From assembly GCA_015179045.1 (NCBI GenBank), contig WHUZ01000013.1:1364001-1428000 (forward strand): 64,000 nt of DNA, given 5' to 3'. Source of the stretch: Kalaharituber pfeilii (lineage: Eukaryota > Ascomycota > Pezizomycetes > Pezizales > Pezizaceae). Below are positions 37,359 to 48,070 of this stretch, one piece after another. Below the pieces are notes generated by a model that was not told the DNA's origin, ran no database searches, and saw only the letters and a program-made list of their open reading frames with translations. The position numbers and the translations under genes are program-made. The first letter of the stretch is position 1. The number at the start of each line of letters is the position of its first letter.

Positions 37359-39985
37359 CTGGCGAATTGACATTGGCGGAGTAACCGACGGGGCTTGCAC
37401 GTGATGTCGCATGTGTCCATTGTGTAACACCTGAGTAGAGCTTGGATTATTATGATCAGGGACTGTGTTGTTGCCCGTGAACTGATGTGATTCAGACAGA
37501 CGTATATTATGTGATGGAGCGAACATGGACGGAATGGAAGGAATGGAAGGATTGAATTGGCTTGACGGGGGTATAAACGAGATTTGTGGGTGAGCATTAT
37601 GTGGAGTAGGGTGTGATATAGGCGTCTGGTCATTGAGACCATGAGTACTTGTAAGTGGCGCTATCGGAACTTGTGAGAATGGCGCCATCCGATTCGGCGG
37701 TGAATGTGAGTTTTGCTGCATGAGCTGATTCACCTGGTTCAATATAGGGTATCCCTGATTAAAGTTAATTTGAATGGGGTGCGAATACGACGAAGGTCCT
37801 TGAGACACTGCAATGGAGGACGCTGGTGTAGCCGGCATACTATGAGCATATGGCGGGTCGGGAGTTGTAGGCTCACCAGCCCGTTTCCTCCGCTTCACTT
37901 CATGCTGGGGGGTGGTTGGTTGAGTTTTTGTCACAGACTTTACCGCTGATGTAGCAGCAGCAGCCTCAAGTTTGGCCTTTTCCCTTTCGGCCTTGTGGTC
38001 ATCCGTAACTGTCAAGATAGCAGTTATTCCTTGTGCCACAAAGTCTCCTTTATAGTCCTTCATAGTATAGATGATGCTATGCGAGATGAAATAATTAGTC
38101 CAAAACCTCTTGTCCATTGGTCAGAAAAAACTTACCGATAACCAATCTTCTCATGCTGGTGCCGACAATAACAAGCTATTCTCACCGGTGAATCCACATG
38201 ATACTGAGGCCCTCCAGGGGTCTCCATCCCTCCCATTGGCACATACTGATCTTTTGGTAGTAGACTCCAGTCCCTCATCTCCATTGTATTCATAAGTACA
38301 ATTCTTCGACTCTCCAAATCCCACCACGGCTGTTCTTCCTTCGGCCTTTTGATCTTCTTTCTGGTCGACCGTTTCCCTTCTCTATCCATACAACCAGCAC
38401 ATACCCAGACCTCACCACCATTGAGCGGATTGTTAGGGTCCGACATGCTCATTTCTACCACAGAGGGTCCTCGTTCCCGTGTGCTTGGTTTGTCCTCGTC
38501 GTCATCCTCAAAACGTCTCAATTTGATGTGTGGGTTTTGTACTTCAGGTTCTCGGCATGCTCTCCTATAGGCATCTCTTACAAGTCTATCAGGGCATTTC
38601 CTCCAAGCAGTCTCACAAACAACATAACAATCCAGCTCCAGGGTATCAGGAGAAGGCACATGAGGATCTTTCAGCATTTGCTTTGGGCGTGAGATTGTAT
38701 GTCGTGGCATGTGAAGCTTCCTCACGCCCTCTGGAAGGTTTGACACAACAATCCTCAAAATAGTTTGCGTTTCAACCCTGGACTTGATCGGGAATTCACA
38801 ATTTATGAACAATAGACGGGTTGCGGTATGCTTTCGAGCTGTAAAGTCAGCTGGCATGGGGTCCTGATCTGTAAAAGGTAGTGGCAATTGTATAAAAGGT
38901 TGATCGTTAAGATGCTTCGTTAGATTCATCATCTTCTTTCGAGAACCTGGGGTATCCAACGGTATTTCTTGTGGTGTCTGGTATTGATTCTCTAGGCTAG
39001 CAGCCTGTAACCGCCTTTGAGCAAGCTGATCATTAGAAAATCCATCCCAATCTTGTGTTGGGGATTTCCGCTTTCCCTTCACCGCCCCATTCCGTAACCT
39101 TGAGTAACTTTCGTCATCCGCTTCCATCTCAAACCCCACCGCTCCATCCATTTTCGTCTCCTCTTTCACAATCGATGGTCGTGTTAATTTGCTGTCCATT
39201 GACGAAACCGGTGTAAGATAGCCTCCATATAAGCCGGCATGGAACAGGCGAGCCTCTGGAGGTACAGAATTTCGATCTCCCGGAGGTGACTGCATGCTTG
39301 CCGCAGACATCGGTCTTGTCTCGGGATTCCGCGGACTAGTAGACATTGATTCTGGAGTGAACTCCGATGTCAGTTCCGAAGCAGGTGATCTCATATTTCC
39401 CCATATATTCTGCATATCTGGATTGCCGCCCATTCCGGTATACACTGCAACATCGTCGATGCTGGACCAGTCCATACTTCCGTACAAATTCATTCCTGCT
39501 TCGTCGATTTGTGACTTGATTTGTGGAGGGGAATTGATGTTTGGTTTCACGGGAACTAAATTGACTCATTTTAGCCCAAAAAAATCCCCCTCGCATCAAG
39601 AAAGTTTAGCAAGATTATTGGACCTACTCAGGTAATCATGTGACTCCCCATTTGTTTCCCCATCATAATTTATCAAATCATTGAAGTCGTTCCTGTCATC
39701 TAACGAGGTGGAGCTCAAAGTATCCATATTGTGGTCCGACAGTCCAGGGCTTGACACTCCCGACGAAGGATCGTAACCTTGCGGAGAGTCAGCTGATAGG
39801 AGGTGGTTCGCTACTGATGGAGGATTGTTGGCAGGTTTTCCAATCGGTGCAGTCACTCCAGGGTCGTCCTCATAAGGCATCGAAATCATTGCATCCCAGC
39901 CTGATCCTGCAAAGTCGAATGCTCCTGAATCTAAATCATTGTCGGGGTCACTAAACGGGCCGTTGGCGGTGCCAAAACCGTTCAT
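35344..39985 (-). CDS. Mga2/Spt23-type membrane-anchored transcription factor
   Basis: Family members sit in the ER or nuclear membrane, are released by ubiquitin-proteasome processing, and activate fatty-acid desaturase and hypoxia genes. Exons (minus) are 39985-39628, 39555-38136, 38076-35610 and 35544-35344 (4446 nt, 1481 aa). The introns (72, 59 and 65 nt) have good branch points, including TTTACTAAC in the last. Residues 1-320 are disordered and acidic. The DNA-binding-like region (about 330-615) includes LHMPRHTISRPKQM and ends IIYTMKDYKGDFVAQGI. A Gln run encoded by CTG/TTG repeats precedes an IPT/TIG domain (about 870-960, VIPGEGPVTGGVPVCVLGVN). Ankyrin repeats lie at about 1020-1100 (MLHLACALGMQSFVSALLAR; NTPLHFASLFNFPDIVRRLL). 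A single membrane helix (about 1409-1428, MLYMFWIPVLVLILVAMAW) spans the last exon junction. The frame is intact throughout. Confidence 0.9.
37325..37362. repeat. CTG/TTG repeat coding polyglutamine
   Basis: Interrupted CTG/TTG repeat on the plus strand. It gives about eleven consecutive Gln in the Mga2-like protein, just upstream of its IPT domain. Confidence 0.9.
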
Positions 39986-41400
39986 TGACGTTATTTTTTT
40001 GTTTTGTTTTGTTTTTACTTGTGAATCGAGATATTCGTGAAACTATTTTTTAAAATTTCTGTTGGTGAAACTCACTATTGCCCCACTTCAGCTGTGAAGA
40101 GTAAGCTAAGTGACACTTGGATGGCGATTGTGGCGGCTGGTTATTGCAACTGACCTGGGAAGGGGGGGTGGGTTTCTGGGCCAACGACTGTCCACAAAAG
40201 ATGCCAGGGCAGCGAAAAAAAGGTTCGTGGGTGGAATTTGGATCCTGGAAAAATACCACCCTAGAGCAATCGCCCCTCAACCTAGGTATCTTATAGTTGC
40301 GGCGGCCACGAGCCAGAATCTTGTCTATTCTTTCTTTCCCAATTCTGTGGTAAGGGCTGCGGTGCGGTCGTCAGGTAGAAAATAGCTGGAAACGGCTGTA
40401 GGAACAAATAGGAATGAGAAAATTCAGAAGTTGGAGGTTGGGTTCCCTCTAAAAGTATCCCCTCTCAATGCACGCACACAACAGCACGACACGCAGGCAA
40501 GCACGAAAGACAACCGGGAAAAATTCCCACGTTGATGGTTGCCTCTGGCTGGAGATCGTGCCGTGGAAAAAAGAAAGCGGTAGGGGTAGGGCGTCTCTGG
40601 GATAAAGCTAGATGCCGATGTGCTGCTGCAGCGGGCGACGCAGAGTTGTCTTCGCTATCTCTGGCCGTCCTGGGGTGTGGTGGGTGGTGGAGGAGAGGAG
40701 GGAGGGGGGAGGGCAGTCAGTGGACTTGCAGGATAAGTGGGACGCAAACGGGAACAGAGGGGGACTGGGGGAGGGGGGGGGGGGGGGGGGGGGTGATCTC
40801 GAGGGCAGGACTTGGACTTGGGTGCTCTCCAGGGCTGGAAGAGAGTCAAGATGCGACGCAAAATGGATGCACAGTGTGGCACCGCTCACACTCTGCCCAG
40901 TGGTGCTGGCTCCGTCCTGCACCGTGCTTGGGGACGTACGAGTACCGTAGCTTCGACACCGTGTTGTCCTTGCTTGCTGTCGATCCGGCTCGATTGGGAG
41001 AGGGGGCAGCCTCGCGGCCGGGACAGACGCTACGCGGAGCGTGACGCACTCTGCGCGTAGAGCGGCCCGGCTCAGCGAGCAAAGGCCAAGCGCTTGGCGT
41101 GGCTGTCCAGGCGTGCGATTGGCCGGCCCGGCCAGCCTGTGAGCAGGTCCGACGCGCTGCGGAGCGTAGCTGAGCGTAGCTGAAGCAGCAGCCAGAGCAG
41201 CCGGGCACTGGACGCTGGCACAAAGGGCCTCACGCGAGCGGCTTCCGTTGCGAGGCTCTGGCTCGGCGCCGGGCCCTCAGCAACTCCGTCGAGCCGAGTC
41301 CCCGGCGGCCCATAGCACGCACCCACGGCCCACTTGTCTCTGCGATCTAAGCCCCAGTCTCGCCTTCAAGCCCCCCCCCCCCCTCGCGGCATATGCACAA
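39986..41400. promoter_or_regulatory. upstream region of Mga2-like gene with GC-rich island
   Basis: The first 450 bases are the leader and proximal promoter. About 40520-41400 is GC- and CpG-rich, with a G18-like run near 40776-40793 and a C11-like run near 41372-41382. No frame has recognisable motifs. Its position upstream of a conserved gene parallels the PFKFB, Tad3 and RNase H1 loci. Confidence 0.4.
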
Positions 41401-41742
41401 TCTCGCAAATCAAGAGAGATATACAGAGTGGTTGCTCAATACACCCAGTGCCACTCTCCACCTCCAGGAGCCATTGCTGAATCACCACTTTCACACGGCT
41501 GAACTGTCACCGATTATCCAATGCTATAAATAATACATATCAGCACATATATATGTAATCAAAGCAATATAAGGTGGTGATTTACGCAGCTACATTCCCA
41601 TACATTTTGCAGGCCTTGAAAATGAAGCGCGCATGGCTCCCCCATCGTGCGGCGCAGCTGCAGTCACTAGGACAGCACTCCCGCACAGCACATGAGGGAG
41701 CATGTACTCGTACAACTGCCTATTTGCACAGTCCTGTGCGTA

Positions 41743-41811
41743 GGAACCTTCGCACTGCTATATGGAACCTTCACACTGCTATATGGAACCTTCACACTGC
41801 TATATGGAACC
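41743..41811. repeat. 21-bp tandem repeat, ~3.3 units
   Basis: GGAACCTTCACACTGCTATA plus one base, repeated with a single mismatch in the first unit. 21 is a multiple of 3, so any frame across it stays open. Confidence 0.95.
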
Positions 41812-43818
41812 AAAAGCTTCCTGCATTCAAACAAGTCCTCGTACATGATTTTGCTTGATTTGGTTCTCGATGGCTTGTCCACTGTCCTCTGCTCTGCCCT
41901 CTGGCCTCAAATTGCCTACAAGTAGTGTCAGCATGTATATTTCAAGTATACATATTATGGACCAGCGCACGCACAGCTCTTGTAGCATTCCAACTTTTTA
42001 GCTATGCGCACACCAATCCCAATCAAGATAAGACCAATCACAAAAACCCAGTTATCAACGTTTACTCCTTACTCCTGTCAATCGTAATAAACTAAGCTCA
42101 TCCCACTGTAGCACAGCGCTTCCGACTCCGGCAAAGTGCGCCCTGTTTTTTTCTGCCACTCAAAATCATCTATGTAGATTGCCTCGGCACCACGAACTTT
42201 CTATCGATGTCCAGTGCATCAGTCGATATCCTATATGATAGCCCTAGGCATCGGCGTGGAACTTATTATATCGGATATGTAAATTATGAGTGATTTGATA
42301 GGACAATTTCCCACCTCCCCTCCAGCTCTCCGAGCTTTCCCCTCTTCGGAGAACTCAAGATTCATATATGTACCCTTGCAGGTGCTTCATGTACGATAGC
42401 GACATAAATTGGATTTTCCATGTGAGGCGGCAGCGGTGGGGGGTGCAAGAGGTAGGACGTTCCTAGAGACTGGGAGCTTGCCATGCTATGGAGATACATA
42501 CTCGCGAGATATTGACGGTTATATGGGTATGAAGAGAACCCCTCGGCACAATGGACTTCGGAGGACTTGCGGTTTGGAGAAAACTACTCTCGGAGAGGTG
42601 GAGAGGTTTATGCTGGAGCAGAGGCATCCTAAAGGTACAAGAAACATGCAGAAGTGTTAAGTACTTATCCAAGAATTGCTACATACATAGTACTATGTTA
42701 AGAAGTGGTCTATGGTCTAACTGTACACAGTCCCTCTTTTAGTAATTCCCAGCCGCCAACTACGCTTCTCAGGATGCTATAGTGATCAAGTAACCTCAAC
42801 TTTCACCAGCGAATGCACAATAAGTACAATCGCAATCACCATGACCAAATTATCTCTGGTTCGCGTACAACCCATTGCGTACCCAACCAGAGTCCAAGAT
42901 TTGCCGCTATATGAACAGCTACACAGCGTGGGGGCGTCCGGTCCAATTGACATTAATTTGTCCAGATAACTGTCAGTCGTGGGGGAGGAAGAGAGCTGTT
43001 TACTTACATATCTCTCCCCCATAATTGTAACCTGTGTGTACTTGTAATAGGGCAAAGTACTCAAAACGCCTGTTTCCATGCATATATAGCAGTCTCGAAC
43101 CACATATAGTAGGCGTGAGTTCAAATTGAAGCTCAAGCATACCTGTTGTTCCATGCAGTGATTTGCAAAGTGATTGCACGCCGGCTAAGACAGTTGTAAC
43201 AGTGCTTCCTTGGTGCCGAGAAGCCGGTTTAGCCCGTGCGAGATAATACTTGGTACAGTGATACAGAGGCTGAAGATCCATCGTCACAAGTCATCGCAAA
43301 CCGTTTCATGGCGGCAAAGGAAACCTAGAGGCTCTCTGTAGTCTAACTAGCCGAACCAAGCGGATCTTCCCGCTCCTACTGCCAAAACAGTAAGTACACC
43401 CAGGTACGTCGCCTTCCCCACCTGCCTAAGCCGCCCCAGATATCCAATCTACATGAGGAATGACGGCCACCTTGCGAACCGGACTGGAACGGAAACTAGT
43501 ATCTAGCAATCTGTAGGACCAGCTTTTCCGATAACAACGCGCGAAAAAGAAAAGTAAAAATGTAGGCTTGAAGATACCACCACCCAAGACATGTCCTATC
43601 ATTATTCCTCAAAAAGCAAGCCCTGATCCGAACCCAAAGAGAATCAAACGCCCCATCCTTTTTTCACCCATCGAGGTACTGAGAGACCGAAAATCCGTCA
43701 TTTTCGTTGTGCCCAGGTATACATGCACGCATTAAGAAACTAAAATCTCAAAATGAGAACCTTATCATGAGAAATAACATAAACAATCACAAAAAAGGGG
43801 GAAAAGCAATAATAGAGC
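41812..43818. other. intergenic, no gene recognised
   Basis: Short frames only. A minus-strand pair near 43287-42786 is open for about 120 codons but has no recognisable domain. The right end is the Tad3 3' flank. Confidence 0.4.
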
Positions 43819-46134
43819 TCAGACGTAGAAATCGTGTCCCTCAATTTCCTCTCCGAAATTTTTGTTGTTGTCAATCCATTCAAAGGCCAAGAATTTCCAA
43901 TTCAGCTCTTTTCTCCAAAACAAGCCATATCCTGAGCCTGTTAAGTTCTCAGTGCTCATCTCACTTTCACTCTCGCTACCACTTTCCTGGGGCGACCGCC
44001 TCGTTTTCAGGCGCTGGCATTCCTCGGCGGGGCGATAGTACTGGGATCCACCAACGTACAATCCTCCCCATCCTGCGCGGGTTGCTTTGTGCCTACCATT
44101 GATTACTACCATACCAATCCTGCTGTGAATGAGTGCCATTGAGCACATGACGCAAGGCTCATGCGTGGCATAGACGATGTGATTGTGGCACAGGTATTCT
44201 CCAATATCTTTTGGTGCTTGCGAACTTGAGTTAGTGCCCTATTTGAAATCTTTCACAAAGGTGGGTTGTTGAGTATCACCTCTTTCTTTTTTTTCTGTGT
44301 CTATAACTGTAGGGTCTTCAGCCGACGGGCTAGCACTCACTGAACTGTCATTATTGAAAATAGCTGCTGAGGCCAGTTTTTTCGGACTGATGTTATAGAA
44401 ATACTTTCTTTCAATGTCAGTACTTGGGATATATCTGAGCGTGTTTTCCCGCTCCCTCATAATGCGGACACCCTCTTGAACGTTAACTTTGGTGCCTATT
44501 TCAAACTCCTCCCGCAGTTTCCTTTTTTCTGCAACCATCCCAACAACTCTCATGATTGCGTGTTCAAGCGGATTACCCCAGGTACATCCCCTCTCCTTCT
44601 CGTCCCCACCAAATGTCATGTTTCTTCCATCCCCAGCGATTGCGATAACTTCTTCGTTGCTGGGATCAACAACCATTGCACCTACTTCAATCCCATTTCC
44701 GCAGGCTACAGCTTGTTTCGCCGCTTCTTTCACCAGAGCCATGTACTCGGCGACACGAGGAAGGGTCCTATTGATGGTTTGATCCACGTAAGGGGGATGG
44801 GGCCCAAACGGATTTCCACGTTTATGAATTGCAGGCCAATAAGTTACTGACCACTCATCAGCTTGCTCCTGGGAAATCGATGCGTGGAGTGGCACTTCAA
44901 TAGTGGATATCTCAGGAAATACTGGAAAAAGCAGCGGTCGGAGTACATTATATAAAGTCGAAAGTGAAATTGCTGTGGTAGGAGCGATCAAGAGGTGCAA
45001 GATATTGGGCTTCTGTACTCTCTTTGGTGGCGTAGGATCCTTTGGTGAAACAGAGCCAGTGATAGGATTCGCTGCGCTTCCGTTTGTTGCTGTGCTCCCC
45101 TCCGTTGACGACGAACCAGACCGTGAACGCCTCCTCCTATATCCACTCGAGCGACGTCGACGCTTACGAGAGGCAGCTGTTGGCGGGGTATTCTCACCAA
45201 GCAAGTCCACTGCAGGGTTACCAGGTTCCATCGGGTTCTGTGGAGGCCCATCGCACTTAGAGGAAGCTGAATCAAGAGCTGCAACGGGAGATGTAACTTC
45301 CACAGGACTTGTGGATGCACTTTGAATTGCGTTCTCTGTATTATTCTGGTTAGCCTCGACTGCTCTGAGCCTCTGCAGAGCCATTCGTTCACGTTCCCTC
45401 TTTATGGCCCTTTTTTCGGCACTGGAACGCCGTCTGGATTTCTTCTTGGGGACATCTGGCTGCTCTGAATTTCCGTTTGCTGGTGCAGCACTAGTTGACC
45501 TCCCTTCCCTCTGTTTAGACGTAGATTCAGCGTTGTTAGGCGCCGAGACCGCTTTGGATGCATTCTCAGAGAGCTTTCGGGGTGGTGGGGCCGTGCTGCG
45601 CTGGGTGTTGCTACTGCCGGTAGATGATGTGCGAGACTTGGCACAGACAGACGAACTGGGATGTGGGTTTGTTTGCTCGGTCTCTACTTCAACGATAGCA
45701 CAGTCCGTCTCAACTTTGGCAGCTAAAGCGTTGATAATAGCAGTTGAATGCATCCTGGTCAACACATGCCTGGGCAGAAATTCTTCTCGTACTAGCCTTC
45801 GAAGGTGCTGGAGATCAATCCCACTCTTGTTTTGTGGTGGGAGGGCCTCTCGTAGAGCACTAGCGGCAGTAGTGTGGTAAGCAACGCAGTCAGAAAAACA
45901 ACGACGGAAAAAGCGTACCTGACGACAACATTTGCCTTTTTCGCTGGCACAGGCACAGTGTAGACCTCGGCTGGACAAGCTGCGAGTCAGCAACGCTCAC
46001 GATGAGAAGGCCCAAAGGCTCAGTGGAGAGGGCTCACTTGTTTCCACTGCTGCCTTGTGCTCCATGTAGGTCTTGAGAGGCATGAGCTTGCCTTCCATGG
46101 TTTCGATATCAACGTCAGGCTTTCGGTCCTCCAT
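43819..46134 (-). CDS. TAD3: tRNA adenosine-34 deaminase, Tad3 (ADAT3) subunit
   Basis: Non-catalytic partner of Tad2; together they convert A34 to inosine in tRNA anticodons. Exons (minus) are 46134-46038, 45970-45919, 45859-44280 and 44216-43819 (2127 nt, 708 aa), with introns of 67, 59 and 63 nt and CTGAC/CTAAC branch points. The N-terminus reads PLKTYMEHKAAVETTEVYTV, then PVPAKKANVVVR and LQHLRRLVREEFLP as in the family. The deaminase fold has HAIMR (about 483), where the catalytic Glu of HxE is Ile as expected for a Tad3, and PCVMC (about 596). The protein is about twice the usual length because residues 106-330 are a disordered, Ser/Arg/Lys-rich insert. The start at 46134 was chosen because upstream in-frame codons are mostly polyalanine from a CAG repeat; a start at 46515 stays possible. 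Confidence 0.88.
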
Positions 46135-46289
46135 CACGGCAGGGGGGAGCACGCTGAGATTGGATGTCGATGCAGTGAGATGAAGTGGGGGATCGACGAG
46201 GTGGCTTCCTTGTGGAGGGGCGGTGTGTTGGGGGTGCATGGCCTGCTGGGGGACGGCTGGGATAAAAATGCTTGATTTTAACGTGGTCT

Positions 46290-46362
46290 CAGATGGGGGG
46301 AGGTGCAGGGATGTGGTATGCTCGGCCAGCAGGGCACTCCACGACGTGCCGGTGCAGAACAG

Positions 46363-46399
<37 letters not shown>

Positions 46400-46783
46400 C
46401 GGCCCTCCCGTTGAAACAGGGCATTCGCAGCCCGCCCTTCTCGATGCAGCGTACAGTACACGCGCGCAGCAGCAGCAGCCTCCTGCTGTGCATCCGCTTT
46501 TACACTTCTGTGCATCTAGGCGAGCTCTGCTTTCTTTTTCCTTGCTTATTTCGCTCAGTGCCTACAAGCAGCTGTTCCCCGTGCCCGCAACATTTATGAA
46601 TTATACACACATGTCCTGCTATGATCGCCGGCTGGCTATGAGCCAATGTTGCACTAGAAAAGAAACACTGGGCGAGTATCACACGAGCATGTCAGGTGGC
46701 GCCTACAAATGCTCACAAAAGTGCCAAGACGCCCGCCTACGCCCAGGCAAGCGTGCCACCCCCCCTCCTCTCTGCAAACCCCG
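46290..46783. promoter_or_regulatory. GC-rich stretch with (CAG)10 upstream of Tad3
   Basis: GC-rich sequence between the Tad3 start and the ZIP remnant, holding ten CAG units (46368-46397) and a second shorter CAG block near 46469. On the minus strand the repeat would read as polyalanine in frame with Tad3, which I judge to be leader, not protein. Confidence 0.4.
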
Positions 46784-48070
46784 TCACGCCCATACGGCCG
46801 TCGCAGCGATCCCGAGCCCGAGCATCGCCAATGCCCACCCCACCGCCCGTCCTGGCGCCCTCCGAAGAAGCCCTTTACCAGCATCACTGTATACATCAGC
46901 AACCCAGCACTGACTGCACCAAATACCCCCATCAGAACCATGCCCTTCGCAGACCGACGGGTGTTGTCAAACCATATACAATGCATGCCCAGAAGGGACA
47001 CAGTACCACTCGTTTGCAAATCACCCAGACGGACCCCAATTGCTAAACCTTCGAAGACTTGATGGAATATGGCTGCTATGAAAAGCGAGAGGAATTCTCC
47101 TTCCTCAACCAGCACCAATGCCATACCAAGGAGTAGAGAGTGCAGAATAATTTCAGCCTCCAGAATCAGCAGGCTGCACAGCTCCTGTTGCTCTACAGCT
47201 GATGTTGGCACAACAAAATGATTGCACGTCCCACTTGTCACAAGTTGAGGGGTTCCGCGGCGAAAAGGCTGCCGAGTTGAAGGAAGATCTGAATGGTTGG
47301 AATCCTTGTCCCATTGTCCGATTTTCAGCGTGAGGTGAGGAAAACCCCGGAACATTGAGAAGGATTTCTGAGAGGGATACCTGGTTTTCTAGTAACGTTA
47401 GACGCAGATTGCTAACGAAATTCGAATTAGCTACCTCCCCTAACTTCTCTGACCGCGATCCGCTTAATTTACTGTTCCTCCTCGCTTCCCCTTTGGCTTC
47501 CATCTTTCCGTCCTCCAAATTTGATCCGTCGAAGGGCGGTTTTACATTAATGACAACCCATTTCGTCCGCTCCATCCACCTCACAGTGATGAAGTCAATC
47601 AAGAAAACGACTAACAATGCCGCCAGAACGAGGACAATCCCAATGGCTGGATATGTTGTGGTCCAGAACTATGGTAAACATGGATTCGTCAAATATTGCT
47701 GAGCTGAAGGCTGAATCTTGATCACCCTACAGTGTTAGTCAGCCTCTCATTTATTTTATAGATCCTCTGCTGGCCATACATGTATAAATGCACGTCCTAA
47801 TATTATATCAGTCCCGAAATACTTTGCTCCCCACTGAGATTTTGCTCATCTGCTGTGAGTAATATGACCCACGTCTGCTTTCGACTATTGTTATTTTCAC
47901 CACTTCGTAAGTACTGCGTGAGCCAATTGCATAAAGAGGGAAGATAGCAAACAGAGTGGGTACAAATAGGAGAACAAGAAGGGCAACTATATTAAGAATG
48001 AACAATATCCTTTGGGAAGCTTCAGGAATCCAACCTGCTAAACAAGATGATCGCAATACAGCTTCTTGCT
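46784..48070 (-). pseudogene. ZIP-family metal (Zn/Fe) transporter, decayed
   Basis: ZIP proteins import divalent metals through eight membrane helices. On the minus strand the fragments follow family order: LFILNIVALLVLLFVPTLFA (helix 1), AKYFGTDIILGRAFIHVWPA (helix 2), YLTNPCLP, FWTTTYPAIGIVLVLAALLV (helix 3), then SLLILEAEIILHSLLLGMAL and LFIAAIFHQVFEGLAIGVRL (the metal-binding helices with H and HQ..EG), GVFGAVSAGLLMYTVM, and GWALAMLGLGIAATAVWA before the stop. Defects include an in-frame TAG at 47671-47669 right after CLP, frame changes between helices 1 and 2 and near 47340 and 46864, and an apparently missing segment between FEGLAIG and the SAGLLMY helix. It lies upstream of Tad3 on the same strand. 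The number of lesions makes it a pseudogene. Confidence 0.75.

Noticed and set aside
38107..38135. A 29-nt intron in the Mga2-like gene
   Set aside because: Too short for splicing. Extending to the CATAG acceptor gives a 59-nt intron with a CTAAT branch point, keeps the frame and restores the conserved IIYTMKDY sequence.
46135..46515. Tad3 N-terminal extension starting at 46515
   Set aside because: In frame, but it would consist largely of polyalanine from a CAG repeat and low-complexity sequence; the ATG at 46134 precedes the first family-like residues.
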